Shown here one piece after another: positions 1-10,260 of a stretch of 64,000 nt of DNA; positions within the stretch are counted from its first letter, which is position 1, and each line of letters begins with the position of its first letter. The translations under genes and the position numbers were made by a program. Below the pieces are notes generated by a model, which was not told the origin of the DNA, searched no databases, and saw only the letters and a program-made list of their open reading frames with translations. Origin of the DNA: Gambelia wislizenii (taxonomy: Eukaryota; Chordata; Lepidosauria; Squamata; Crotaphytidae). The stretch is taken from contig JAUMIR010000015.1 of assembly GCA_030847615.1 (NCBI GenBank), positions 7,209,501 to 7,273,500 on the forward strand, given 5' to 3'.

Positions 1-325
1 GTGATGAGATTCCAAGGGGTATTTGAAGGCTCCTTCCTTTGGCTTGAAGCCTACAAAGAAAGGTGAAGGAAAGAAAGATAGAGTCACGTATATTTTCATC
101 ACAGTCTATAATAAGGGAGAACATCTAGCTTGCTGCTAAACTTCTTGAGGAGATGATGGTAGGCTCAGTCTCTTGGTTTAGTTTAAGGAAAGTCATGATA
201 AAGCCCTCCTGATGTCATTGGGCTTCAGCTTTTCCCATCTCTTACTACTGGTTATGTTGGCTAGAGCTGTTGGCACTTGGAGTCCAGAAGCATCTGGATG
301 GCCACACTTGACCAGCTTTGGGAGT
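1..325. other. Non-coding, nothing recognised
   Basis: No long open frame, RNA gene or repeat that I recognise. Ordinary AT-rich intergenic sequence, or the intron of the keratin gene downstream if its 5' exon lies left of the window. Confidence 0.4.
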
Positions 326-530
326 CTTTCACACTATGTATTTATAACAATATGATTCCACTTTAACAGCAATGGCTGCATCCTATGGAATCTTGGAGTT
401 TGTAGTTCAGGGAGCTCTTTTGATGAGAATTCTAAATGTCCCTCCTGAAACTTCAAACCCCAGGAAACCATGGGATTGGACCATGGCAGTTAAAGTGGAA
501 GCATAGTGTTACAATTGTATAGTATGAAAC
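326..530. mobile_element. Foldback MITE, family M copy 1
   Basis: The left end (CTTTCACACTATG, then GATTCCACTTTAAC) reappears as its reverse complement at the right end (GTTAAAGTGGAA, then TAGTATGAAA). The centre carries the phrase GGAATCTTGGAGTTTGTAGTT, also present in inverted form. It has no coding capacity. Copies 2 and 3 (862-1080, 4133-4345) share the ends and the internal phrase. It is a non-autonomous DNA transposon; the superfamily is not determined. Confidence 0.6.
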
Positions 531-861
531 AGCCCATAGTTCAGTGGAGCTCAAATTACAGGGCTGAGAACTCTTGAGCATCTGCATAGAGAACACTTAA
601 GAAGGTAGAATGGCTCAATATCCCTATTTCTCTGTATGTGTGCTGAGTAATGGTTGCTGGAAAAACTGTCAACAAGAGGAGAAGGTTGATCCATCTAGTT
701 GATCACTATAGGAAGCAAAATGCTGAATTTGGGCTTAAGTCCTATTCCCATTTATCTTGCCTGCAAATCAATAACACTTAGCTGGAAGCCTTTCCTATTG
801 AGTTCAACGTATGTTGTATTGTACTGCAAGTCTTTCCATGAAGCCTGAAGATCATCCAGGG

Positions 862-1080
862 GCCTTTCACACTACACAATTATAGCACTATGATTCCACT
901 TTAACTCCCATAGCAACCTCCTGTGGAATCCTGGGGTTGGTAGTTTAGGGAGGAGCTTTTAGAATTCTCATCCAGAAAACCATAGTATTTCATCAAGCTA
1001 CATGTCCACAATTCCATAGAATGGAACCATGGCAGTTAAAGTCAAATAGTGACACTATAGTTCTGTAGTTTGAAAGGTCC
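862..1080. mobile_element. Foldback MITE, family M copy 2
   Basis: The ends GGCCTTTCACACTACA and GGACCTTTCAAACTACA (right end read in reverse complement) form imperfect terminal inverted repeats extending over about 45 bp on each side, down to ACTTTAACT. The internal phrase GGAATCCTGGGGTTGGTAGTT matches copies 1 and 3. There is no ORF. It is the best preserved of the family M copies. Confidence 0.65.
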
Positions 1081-1629
1081 ACAGGTATTCCAAAGGATTA
1101 GCTAGCATTCCTCTTGTTTGTTTGTTTTTTAATCAAAATATTTTGATTTGTTAGAACTGGGGGAGAAATTCCTTTCAGTTTATTTCTGAGATGAATTTAT
1201 GAGACTCTTAGAAATGTTTTCATATTCAGGAATAATTTTTATTCAGAAATATCTACATGTTGGGGGAGAGGGGGGAGGCCATTTGGTCAATACACTCATG
1301 CCCAGAGTTTTATATGCTTAACTTTTCAGAGTCTTAACTTTGCATTTCTTTGTAATGAAGCACATTAGCATTGGGTTAAGGGTGCCATCTCTTTTTCGAA
1401 AAGAAACTTATTTCCTTACATACCTACTGTATATGGCAATTCGGTCCCCTTTATACTGGGAGTGCCTGTGCCTGTCGCCAGGAACCAGTGCATGGAACCA
1501 GTGCAAGAAGAAGATTTTATTTCAGCCTATTTCCCTGCTCTCTTTTCACTGATAGGCAAAGACCTGTTTTATTTCAACTGGACTTTGACTTTTAAATAGT
1601 TTTGCAGAAGGAATTTTTTTCAGTAAGAG
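1081..1629. other. Non-coding, nothing recognised
   Basis: AT-rich sequence with T and TG runs near 1118-1135. The 70-codon open frame from 1340 has no recognisable domain or codon bias and is taken as chance. Confidence 0.4.
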
Positions 1630-1824
1630 GTGCACAACTTTTATTTTCATGTTCTAAAGAAATCTTTACATCAATTTTTAAAAAGTTTTGTATTGTCTAT
1701 TTTTAAAAATACATTGTTTTAGAAGTAATTTGTTTTTACCACATATTGTAAGTTACCTTGGGGCCCATATTGGGGAAAAGGTGGAATATAAATTCAATAT
1801 GCAAATAAATAAAATTGAAAAATC
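1630..1824 (+). mobile_element. LINE 3' tail, L2-like
   Basis: A T/A-rich 3' UTR ends in TTGTAAGTTACCTTGGGGCC and GGTGGAATATAAAT, followed by a short A-rich repeat with AAATAAAT units. Phrases meaning 'gtaagccgcct...gggtggaatataaat' followed by a short tandem tail are typical of L2-like LINE 3' ends in reptiles. No coding part is retained. Confidence 0.5.
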
Positions 1825-1825
1825 A

Positions 1826-1925
1826 TAGAATCATAGAATCATAGAATTGTAGAGTTGGAAGAGACCACAAGGGCCATCCAGTCCAACCCCCTGCGAACAT
1901 TCACAAATTTCATATCTGAGAACAA
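1826..1925 (-). mobile_element. CR1 LINE, 3'-end fragment
   Basis: Three ATCATAGA units, then TTGTAGAGTTGGAAGAGACC and GGGCCATCCAGTCCAACCCC. This is the reverse complement of the CR1 3' end, whose octamer tail is (ATTCTATG)n. The match fades after about 90 bp, so the copy is extremely 5'-truncated. Confidence 0.8.
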
Positions 1926-3154
1926 CAGTGGCTGGTGGACCCCATCTCAGTGGGTCACTGAATCCACTCTGTGTTTCAGTCTGAACTTGGTTCAGCACCT
2001 TGGATAGCCACTTTACTGTTCAGACTAAAACTCTGAGCAGACTCTCCATCACATTGAGATAGGAGATGCTACTCATCAGAAGGTACAGTAACTGAGGGTT
2101 GTTGGTTTTTTCAAAAGAAAATTGTATTGTAGGAGAATGAAATTATGCTACTGCTGGTACTGATTAGAATAGATCCATTGAATCAATGGGATTCAATGGG
2201 AATCAATGTTGACTCATAATTCAATTAAGTTGGGCTATTCTAATTGGGACTAACCAACAGAATTCTAAACTTTGATGGGATTTACCCATCCCTATATTTT
2301 TTTTCCTCTCTCTAGAAGTTCAGATTCTTAAGACTTGGCTTGTTAAGACTTGACTAGTTTTCTCCCTGTGAATTTGTTGGGTTTCATTGGGGGTAGGGTG
2401 GAAATGTAGTGTTATTTCTAACATTAAATTTGATCTCCACCAGGACATCAGTCTTGAAGAATATGTAAGAAGAATAACCGGTTCCCACATTCCTCAATAG
2501 AACCACAATGCAACTCCCAAAAACCACACCCTGGTGCCCGTGAATGAAAATCCTGTTGTTTTACATTAGTTAAGAATCTTGCCCTTAAGGTCCCATTTCA
2601 ACCAAATTAAAAAGGAATGCTTACTTATTCATGAGTACAGTCTCACTCACCTCTTAGCTGTCAAATCCAATGATGGCCTCTTTGATGATTACAGCACTCA
2701 ACTTGTTTACTTTGCAACATGAGATTGTAATACATACATAATGAACATAATTAATACAAAAGCTGTCTCTGTGGTGCAGTAAATGAGATAGTCAATAGTT
2801 ACCTTGCATGATCAGGCTGATCTAGTGTTCTGTCTCTGACAGAGGATAGCTAGAGGAGAAACTCAAAAGCAGGCTGACATCAAATTTGAGAGTTCCCATC
2901 GAGCTTTCTCCCTGGCATGTCAGTCTATCTGCATTGGGGGAATTATTTTGTATCACACAGCTACATACAATCTTATTGCATGTTATCTCCCATCCATGGT
3001 CCCAAACAGAACTTTCAAGAAGCTAGTTGTAGATAACTAGTTACTTGCAATTGTTTTCACCAGGTAACTACAAGATAACTACATTATTTTTGTAGCTTAA
3101 AAAGGGATAGTGTCACTCTTTTCAGGTTGTAAATGCAAATTTAAAGCAAAATAT
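1926..3154. other. Non-coding, nothing recognised
   Basis: No ORF longer than chance and no repeat that I can name. A possible splice-donor string (CAGAAGGTACAGT near 2080) has no TATA box at a sensible distance, so I do not call it exon 1 of the keratin gene. Confidence 0.35.
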
Positions 3155-3345
3155 TGTGGAATTGTTGTTGTTAACTGACATCACTTATGGCAACCCTATG
3201 AAAGAGAGACTGCCAAGTCACCCTGTTATCAACAGCTTTGTTCAGGTCTTGCAAATTCAGGGCTGTGGCTTCCTTGACAGAGTCTATCCACTTGAAATGC
3301 TGTCTTCCTCTTTCCCTACTGCCTTCTTCCTTCCAATTATGGAAT
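3155..3345 (-). mobile_element. Bov-B-like LINE 3' fragment
   Basis: The strings GACATCACTTATGGCAACCC, AGGTCTTGCAAATTCAGGGC and GTGGCTTCCTTGACAGAGTC, followed by a C/T-rich stretch, read like the reverse strand of a Bov-B (RTE clade) 3' region. Bov-B is common in squamates, and its 3' end is shared with Sauria SINE tails. The identification rests on remembered consensus phrases. Confidence 0.45.
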
Positions 3346-4132
3346 TTGGCCAGGCAAAAAGGCTAAAAAATTGTGGTGTTTTAATATCTTTGGATTTCTA
3401 CAGCAGGCTTGATGTTTCTTGGATTTTAGATTTTTTTTCTTATTGTGAATATAGCTATCTCTTTTTTGGGAGGTAGCTTTTAAATTACTTTCATTGTTAT
3501 GGGGTGTGTTGGCTTCACCAAATGAGGAATACTACATGGTTTAAGTGCTGGCTTCAACTGTGTTTGAATGGGGGGAGGGGATTCAAAAGTAACTAAAAGT
3601 AACAATGCAGGTCCTTTTGGGAATTGGCAAAGTAAAGAATTGTTTTAAACTGTTGTACCTATAATGTAAATAATTACTCTTTGGATCCCTGAAACAATAA
3701 TTGTAAGTAGTTTCTGAAATTTAGAGGACTTGGAGTTGGAGATGCAAGGGACCACCAAGTGACCTCATCCAAGGCAACACCCCATTAAATTCTTTATCCT
3801 CTGTGATAAGTGGAGCATCCACCATATCTTTAAAAACCTCTGATGAAGGGAGTCCACCACCTTTATTAAAATGTTTGCTGTAGAATGGAAGGAGGGGCAC
3901 CATTTGTTGCTCTAATTCAGCAGCAAAGTTAAGAGAGCTTTGGACAGAATCCTATTGTTAGTCCTCAACTAAAGTAGTCCCATTTGACTTAATGGAATTA
4001 ACATGTATTGATTTGCCATTTGACAATTGATTCAGTGGCTCTAGTTGAGATTTGCCAATAGGAATGAATTCTCCATATCCTCACTAAAAAAACTCTGTGA
4101 GACAGACTGAAGCAAGGTAATGGCTGAAAGGA
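3346..4132. other. Non-coding, nothing recognised
   Basis: Intergenic or intronic sequence upstream of keratin gene 1. The small open frames on both strands show no domains. Confidence 0.35.
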
Positions 4133-4345
4133 CTATCTCATACCACACACATAGAGCTTTATGATTCTACTTTAACTGCAATGACTGCATGGTATGGAAT
4201 CCTGGGGTTTGTAGATTGGGAGGCACTGAAGCTCTCTGTCTGAGAATTCTAAATACCTAGTGAAAATACAAATCTACAAATTTCATAGGATAGAAGCAGA
4301 GTAATTCAAGTGATATGAAGGGCTATAGTTGTGTAGTGTGAAAGG
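4133..4345. mobile_element. Foldback MITE, family M copy 3
   Basis: Same organisation as the copy at 862-1080: CTCATACCACACACATAGAGC on the left against a right end of CTATAGTTGTGTAGTGTGAAA, with ATGATTCTACTTTAACTGCA and GGAATCCTGGGGTTTGTAG inside. It ends about 160 bp before the likely splice acceptor of keratin gene 1. Confidence 0.6.
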
Positions 4346-4505
4346 GTTGAAAGTCAAGCAACAGTCTTCACAGATTTTCAGAAATGGTGAACCCAAATTT
4401 CTTCACCCTTCTTGGTCCATCAGAGATTGATCTACCATGCCCAATGGCCTTCTAAGAAACCTTTGGAACTAACTGAACATTTCCTCTTTGATGTTTGTCT
4501 TAAAG

Positions 4506-4526
4506 GTCTGACTCCATCTCCCAGAC
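4506..4526 (+). other. 5' UTR start of keratin gene 1 coding exon
   Basis: A pyrimidine-rich run (TTTCCTCTTTGATGTTTGTC) leads to TTAAAG at 4505, giving a plausible acceptor 21 nt before the ATG. A second AG at 4523-4524 (CTCCCAG) would leave only 2 nt. Beta-keratin genes of lizards commonly have one intron in the 5' UTR just before the start codon, and gene 2 in this window has exactly that. No matching 5' exon with TATA box was found between 1 and 4505, so it probably lies left of the window. Confidence 0.55.
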
Positions 4527-4970
4527 ATGGCTTTCTTCTCTCAGTATTCTTGCATCCCATCCTGCACTATCCCATGTTCTAAACCCTCAATAGGCATTGG
4601 ATCATGTGGCATTGGTGGAGGCTTTGGTGGTGGCTCCGGCATAATCGGATATGGTGGTGGCTCAGGCCTTGCAGCATCAGCAGCCCAACTTGGAATCCTC
4701 CCTGGTGTCACCCCATCATGCATCAGCCAGATCCCGCCATCAGAAGTTGTGATCCAGCCACCTCCAGTTGTGATGACCATCCCAGGACCTATTATGACCT
4801 CCAGCTGCCAGCCCTTAGCCGTCGGAGGCTATTCGCCATGTGTGCCCGGAGGCTATGGCTACGGCTCTGGTGGCTATGGACTGGGGGGGTCTGGGGGCTA
4901 CCTTGGGTCTGGCAGCAAGGGTATTTTGGGGTCAAAACGTAGACAGAGTGTCTGTGGTCACCCCTGCTAA
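4527..4970 (+). CDS. Corneous beta-protein (beta-keratin), gene 1
   Basis: Structural protein of the cornified layer of reptile epidermis; it polymerises into beta-sheet filaments in scale or claw keratinocytes. The 147-residue product has the family order. A Cys-rich head has Cys 9, 13, 17 and 27 in C-x3-C-x3-C spacing. A Gly-rich stretch covers about 28-47. The conserved core box covers about 63-98, including SQIPPSEVVIQPP, MTIPGPIMTSSC and QPLAVGGYSP. A Gly/Tyr tail (GGYGYGSGGYG, about 108-135) ends with a basic Cys-containing terminus, SVCGHPC. There are nine cysteines for disulfide cross-linking. The start is the first in-frame ATG after the acceptor, and MAFFSQYSC fits a family amino end. 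The frame is uninterrupted. A polyadenylation signal follows at 5380. It lies in the same orientation as gene 2, 38 kb downstream, consistent with a tandem cluster. The assignment to this family is secure; the subtype (scale, claw or generalist) is not. Confidence 0.95.
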   Translation: MAFFSQYSCIPSCTIPCSKPSIGIGSCGIGGGFGGGSGIIGYGGGSGLAASAAQLGILPGVTPSCISQIPPSEVVIQPPPVVMTIPGPIMTSSCQPLAVGGYSPCVPGGYGYGSGGYGLGGSGGYLGSGSKGILGSKRRQSVCGHPC

Positions 4971-5379
4971 GTGCCTAGAAGATGGTCCACAGAATCTGGA
5001 AGAACCCGGAAAGCTATGACATGAATCCACAGCTGGATTTTTCAGAAATGCTGAGCTCCCACAGTTTCTAATGGAAGCTGAGAGTTGCACAGCACCTCTG
5101 AAAGCAACTCTTGGCTATCTCTTTGACACTGTGCACTTTCCCTGTCATAATGTCTGTTTCTTTCTATTGTGCATTTACCAAAATACCAGCAGTTCCCCAT
5201 TCTTCATAATTTCCTCCCTTTCATATTAGATGCAGATGTTATCATAGAAGAAGATAGAGCAGAATATAATTCCCCCCTTCTCCATTACCTATCCATACTA
5301 TTCGTGTTATGCTGCTGTATCTTATGCCATTTATTAGGAGACTAAAACATTTTCTGTACCACCCCTCTTTCCCCCTGCT

Positions 5380-5385
5380 AATAAA
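5380..5385 (+). promoter_or_regulatory. Polyadenylation signal of keratin gene 1
   Basis: AATAAA about 410 nt after the stop codon, followed by T-rich sequence (CTTTTATTGC, then TTTTATTTGCC). Cleavage is expected near 5400. This gives a 3' UTR of about 430 nt, similar to that of gene 2. Confidence 0.75.
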
Positions 5386-5409
5386 GCTTTTATTGCATCC
5401 AAATTTTAT

Positions 5410-6690
5410 TTGCCTTTTCTTTTGAGGAAAGCAGCTGAAATTTCTGAATATACTTCAAGGGTTGGCTTCATGTGGAACACATTGTAGACTTTGGGATAAT
5501 GGGTATAGGTGGCAGAACATAATGGCCAGGGTCACTGTATAGGTGTTCAGCACCTGCACCTGCAACGTAACCTACTGATCTGCTGCTGCCACCACCCATG
5601 GCCATTTAGTGGGTGCAGGGAAATGGGAGAAGCTGGACAGTGTCTGGCTATGTGTCAACAGCCAGCTGAAGAAGACAAAGGTATACTCTTGGACCACCTG
5701 GGGGGGGCTCCAAAGGATGATGTCATCTTCCTATGACTGACTGCTAAAATATTACCAGGCCATTGCCGGGACTGCCCCGGTCTTTAACCACCCACTATAT
5801 GGCCAGGGGGAGAGTGTCCTGGTTTCAAATTAATTTATCAAGAGTGTACGGAGGGGGAGAGAGCATAGTTATACATGGTGGAGTTTATTGCTCTGCCAGT
5901 GTAACCTAGGATCTTGACTCATATTTGGATGTTCAGATTAGTTCAGCTTTAGCCTGAAGAGAGCAATAGGACATTTTCCCCAACTACAGCTTCTTCCCAT
6001 GACCCAGTTCCTGGAGATGTTACTTCTTATCTTGTTAGATCTTCTGTTTTCCTCCTTCAGAAACACACCTAATCCTTCAATTGGCCTTCAGGAAAGGTAG
6101 CGCTAATTCCTCTTATGCTCAAAAGGCAAAAGAGGGATTCCTGTATCCCACACGGAGTAACATTTCCTTGTCAACTTTCCTGAAGCAATGGAGGAAGAGG
6201 AGCCATGCTCACTCAGAGGAGAAGGGCCATGCTCAGTTTGGAAAACACTCAGATCCTTAAGTGTAGATTTCTAGATTGGCATCACTGTAGAAGAGCCATC
6301 CATCTGAGAAACCATGCCCCTACTCTTTGCCTGTGCATGTAGGTTGGGATAAATAGAATATTCCAAAATATTAAACATAAGCTGAGATATGGATTCACCT
6401 CAGGGTTGACAAGTTCCTCATTGTTCTGGTTACCTTGAATGAATCTGGATATAGCAGGGAGAACTATATATCATAAATTTATATTTTGGTGCCATGATCC
6501 AGAACTGAAGATTGGCTCATTGAAAGTTCATATTTGGATCCCCTGGCAATAGGTAAGAATCAGTCATGATTAAAGAGAATGTATACAAAATAATTCATAA
6601 GTGGCACCTGTCAGACTCTTCCAAATTAATAATTCAAGGTGACATCTTGTTAGTCAGTTATGATACCATAAATTAAACTTACAACCTTGT
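5410..6690. other. Non-coding, nothing recognised
   Basis: Between keratin gene 1 and the next repeat I see no domain-bearing frame and no repeat that I recognise. The 75-codon frame near 5509 is not supported by anything. Confidence 0.35.
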
Positions 6691-6693
6691 AAC

Positions 6694-7047
6694 TGTTTCT
6701 TATTCACATTTACAACCATGGTATTATTGCCACAATTGTAAATACCCCTGAAACCCATCTTAAAATCCAGCCAGCCACACTGAGGGATGGAGTTCTCTGC
6801 AAGCGGGGTGCTGAAGGATGACAAGCCCAGCTCACTTCCACGAGAGAGCTACAATGCACCAAGGAAGTGTAACAGAACTCCACACTAGTCCATGGAGGGG
6901 CTCTAGATGCATCATCCTTCAGTGTTCTGCTCTTTAGTGCCACAGATCTCCATCCCTCAGTGCAGGTGCCTGGATTTTAAGGTGTATTTGAAGGGTCAGA
7001 TTAGGAGACAGACTGTAGCCACAACATCATGGCTATGTGTCTGCTGC
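6694..7047. mobile_element. Foldback MITE, family N copy 1
   Basis: Left CTGAAACCCATCTTAAAATCCAG and right CTGGATTTTAAGGTGTATTT face each other as inverted repeats. Inside them GAGGGATGGAG / CCATCCCTCAG and CTGAAGGATGA / TCATCCTTCAG are also inverted. The copy at 19761-20140 shares the AAACCCA...AAATCCA and CTGAAGGATGA phrases. There is no coding capacity. Confidence 0.55.
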
Positions 7048-7329
7048 AGGAACATGGCCTCAATTTCTCTGCTTTGTTGGACAGGTTGCAACAACCATGG
7101 AACTCCCATGCTCATGTGGCTTGACTGTCCCACCCTTCTCAAAAGAGATTCTTGATCTTATTTTTTATAACAGGCCAAACAGTCCACCATACAAGGTGCT
7201 ATTTCTTGTTTCTATCTATAGGGGACCCAACACTACATCATAAAAGGCTGGTCTTATCATTGTGGGTAGAAAGAATATGTGTAAGTACTGGAGAGTGTGA
7301 CGAGCACGTAGTGAGCCAATGAGGACTAT

Positions 7330-7660
7330 GGAGATTTTCAGACAGGCAAAAATCGCCCCTTGCCGCGCGAGCAGCCTCCCGAAACTGCTGCGCGGCAAGG
7401 GTCTTTTTCGGACGACGCTGTGCCTCTAGCGAAGCCGTCCGTGTCACTTCCGTGAAGCTTCGGACGGCTCCGCGCCATATTTCAAGCACGGAAGCTGCCC
7501 GTGATTGAAATATGGCGCGGAGCCGTCCCAAGCTTCACGGAAGTGACACGGACGGCTTCGCTAGAGGCACAGCGTCGTCCGAAAAAGACCCTTGCCGCGC
7601 AGCAGTTTCGGGAGGCTGCTCGCGCGGCAAGGGGCGATTTTTGCCTGTCTGAAAATCTCC
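7330..7660. mobile_element. Near-perfect palindromic MITE (foldback H1)
   Basis: Two 156-bp arms (7330-7485 and 7505-7660) flank a 19-bp spacer (7486-7504) and are reverse complements with one mismatch that I can find (near 7462 and 7529). The terminus is GGAGATTTTCAGACAGG on each side. The arms are GC- and CpG-rich, unlike the surroundings, and the CpGs are not decayed. The same peptide therefore appears in open frames on both strands, which is a symmetry artefact. No clean flanking duplication is visible (TAT versus TTG). The ends resemble those at 41806-42125 and 26638-26902. It is a non-autonomous DNA transposon; a Harbinger-like origin is only an inference. Confidence 0.8.
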
Positions 7661-7745
7661 TTGGTACTCCACGAGCCGATCCTCTGTGAGGAGGTGGAAG
7701 GAGGAGGGGCTTCTGGAGGAGATAAAGGGGGAGTGAGTGAGGAAA

Positions 7746-7795
7746 GTTTCAGTTTAAGTTAGTTTAAGTTTGAGTTTGAGTTGGGTTTTCAGTTT
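7746..7795. repeat. Short AGTTTAAGTTTG tandem repeat
   Basis: Six or so degenerate units of AGTTTAAGTT/AGTTTGAGTT in a row, just before the tail of the next CR1. Confidence 0.6.
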
Positions 7796-7816
7796 AGATA
7801 AGTGAGATGAGGGTTC

Positions 7817-8705
7817 ATAGAATCATAGAATCATAGAATCATAGAATTGCAGAGTTGGAAGAGACCACAAGGGCCATCCAGTCCAACCCCCCTGCCACGC
7901 AGGAAATCACAATCAAAGCATCCCCGACAGATGGCCATCCAGCCTCTGTTTAAAGACCTCCAAGGAAGGAGACCCCACCACGCTCCGAGGGAGTGTGTGC
8001 CACTGCCGAACAGCTCTTACTGTCAAAAAGTTCCTCCTCATGTTGAGGTGGAATCTCTGTTCCTGGAGCTTGCACCCATTGCTCCGTGTTCCAGTCTCTG
8101 GAGCAGCAGAAAACAAGCCTGCTCCATCCTCAGCGTGACATCCCTTCAAATACTTAAACAGGGCTATCATATCGCCTCTAAACCGTCTTTTTTCCAGGCT
8201 AAACATACCCAGCTCCCTAAGTCTCTCCTCATAAGGCATTGTTTCCAGACCTTTCACCATTTTAGTTGCCCTTCTCTGGACACGCTCCAATTTGTCAATA
8301 TCCTTTCTGAATTGTGGTGCCCAGAACTGGACACAGTATTCTAAGTGAGGTCTGACCAAGGTAGAATAGAGTGGCACTATTACTTCCCTTGATCTAGACA
8401 CTATACTTTTATTAATACAGCCCAAAATTGCATTGGCCTTTTTAGCTGCCGCATCACACTGTTGGCTCATGTTCAACTTGTGGTCTACTAGGACTCCTAG
8501 ATCCCTTTCGCACGTAGTCTCATTCAGTCAGGTCTCTCCCATCCTATATTTATGCATTTCATTTTTCTGCCCTAAATGCAGTACTTTACATTTCTCTGTA
8601 TTGAATTTCATTTTGTTAGCTTTGGCCCAGCACTCCAGTCTATCCAGGTCATTCTCAATTTTGATCCTGTCCTCTAGGGTATTAGCTACTCCTCCCAATT
8701 TGGGT
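7817..8705 (-). mobile_element. CR1 LINE, 5'-truncated (copy b)
   Basis: The 3' octamer tail lies at 7817-7846 (ATCATAGA units). An open frame of 187 codons (8476 down to 7913) encodes the conserved CR1 ORF2 carboxy terminus with [31 protein letters not shown] and LEVFKQRLDGHLSGML. The ORF2 sequence stops near 8705 at the level of the LGGVANTLEDRIKIQ region, so the copy lacks the endonuclease and the catalytic reverse transcriptase. The long open frame suggests a fairly young insertion. Confidence 0.93.
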
Positions 8706-8780
8706 TTGAGTGATCCAAGACAGTCTTAGATAGAGCACGAATGTTTGTGCAGGCCCAATAACCTGTTTATACAGTTACAT

Positions 8781-8985
8781 GTTTTATTTGTTTGACAATA
8801 AAAATTATTTTGTTAATGAAAGAAACATCCAGCCTGGCATGAGTGATTCTCAGGGAAGGAGACACAGCCAGGAATACGCAGCCACACCTAAGTCCTTGTG
8901 CTATACCACTGGGAGACATAGTTCGGCCGTGACGTGGAGGTCGGGCACCACAAAGTGGTGACAGGGCGGGAGGTGGAAATCCCCC
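8781..8985. repeat. Dispersed repeat D, copy 1
   Basis: About 200 bp closely matching 58583-58790: both contain GTTAATGAAAGAAACATCC, TGAGTGATTCTCAGGGAAGG, CACTGGGAGA and CACAAAGTGGTG. In reverse orientation it reads like an LTR or LINE end with TTTTTATTGTC. I do not recognise the family. Confidence 0.6.
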
Positions 8986-9879
8986 TTCTTCACAAAATGA
9001 TGGTAGCGGTGGGATAGGAAAGGCCCCTGTGCCACTAGGAGGACACCTGGTGTCACAGAAAACCACAGAAAAGTTGTCCTTTGGGATCTGGATTCACAGG
9101 GAATGATATACTGTCCTTGAAAAATTGGCATTTAAATGAAAATCCCTGCATAATGAAAATGAGGGATGTAATTCTTTCCTAAATTAGTTCTCAAAGGAAG
9201 GAACAAGTACATTAGAAATCTTCTTCCTGCTGTAGGAAAGTCATTGGAAACTGCACAGTTTTTGAAGATTATATATAGTTTCAGTCTTTTTCTGCATAAA
9301 ATTTGCATGTGTTTGATTTTCTGAAGAAAATGTTTCCTGTGCAAAACAAAATGAAAACAACCACAAAGCACATGTATTTTTTTCTTCTTCACAAAACAAA
9401 TCCCCAACTGCAGTAGTTTCTGGCAGGGCACATGAATTTATGCACCAACAGGAAATGCTATTTTCTGCACCAATAGGAAATGCTGTTTACTGTAAAATGT
9501 TGCTTTCTGCACAAACACATTCACGCACACACATATATATAAACAAAGGAGGGAAATAATTTTTTAACAGAATAAGTTCCAAACTGCAATATTTCTCAGG
9601 ATACTTCTTGTCAGATTTTGCCAACACTTGAGAAACATATTTTTCAACATTTTTTGGAATATTTTTCACATATTCTTTTCATCCCAAATGAAAACCAGTA
9701 TGGTATACATTTATTGTGTTTGTCTATGAAGAATCATCCCCACAACAAAAACAGCTGAAGTGTTACCTTAAATGTTGGGGGGGGTCATAAGGACCCCTCA
9801 AAATGTCAATATTTGGGGAATTAATATACTCAGCTTGGCTATACGAGAGGGGACGACAGATAACAGGGTCTTTTAACCT
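8986..9879. other. Non-coding, nothing recognised
   Basis: AT-rich sequence with no domain-bearing frames. It has direct near-repeats near 9449 and 9471 (ACCAATAGGAAATGCT, ACCAACAGGAAATGCT) and a small CA/TA run near 9525-9540. Confidence 0.35.
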
Positions 9880-10260
9880 ATCTATACCAGTAATCAGGAG
9901 GAGACATCAAGATAGATAGTATAATAATCGCTCTTTACTTGAGAAAAAAAACATTCACACATGCACTCAGGCTTCAAGCATTCACACAAGGCTAGTGAAT
10001 AAAGTAGGAAGTATTGGGATAGAGGAATAGATGAGGGATGATGTTTCAGGTGATACTGCACCAATCTGAGGAGGTGAGGTCATGGAAGAAGCCAGCAGAG
10101 TGGAGGTCCCAAAGCCAGAACAGTGGAGGACATGGAGTCCAGAAACAGCGAAACTGCATGCTTGATTGGGGTCCTGGAAGGGTTTTATAGTCAATAACTT
10201 CCATTAGGGGATGGGATTTAGAGTGAAAGACAATGCTTCTTGGAGGGAAGATGCTCAGGG
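9880..10260 (-). mobile_element. LTR-like fragment
   Basis: Read on the minus strand, a TATA-like GACTATAAAACCC (near 10180) is followed about 240 nt later by CTCAAGTAAAGAGCG (near 9937). That is the spacing of promoter and poly(A) signal in a long terminal repeat. No partner LTR or coding region is visible. A similar CA-rich stretch precedes the CR1 at 30370. A weak call. Confidence 0.3.

Noticed and set aside
2060..2095. Candidate exon 1 donor for keratin gene 1 (AGAAG|GTACAGT)
   Set aside because: No TATA box or pyrimidine-rich short exon of the gene 2 type precedes it.
4541..4942. Open frames on the opposite strand and in another frame within keratin gene 1
   Set aside because: They arise from the Gly/Pro-rich codons of the real beta-keratin frame and have no domain or start context.
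7238..7689. Two open frames on opposite strands with nearly the same peptide (RAVRSFTEVTRTASLEAQRR and similar)
   Set aside because: They are the two arms of the same palindrome read on each strand. No family resemblance, and the palindrome explains the identity.
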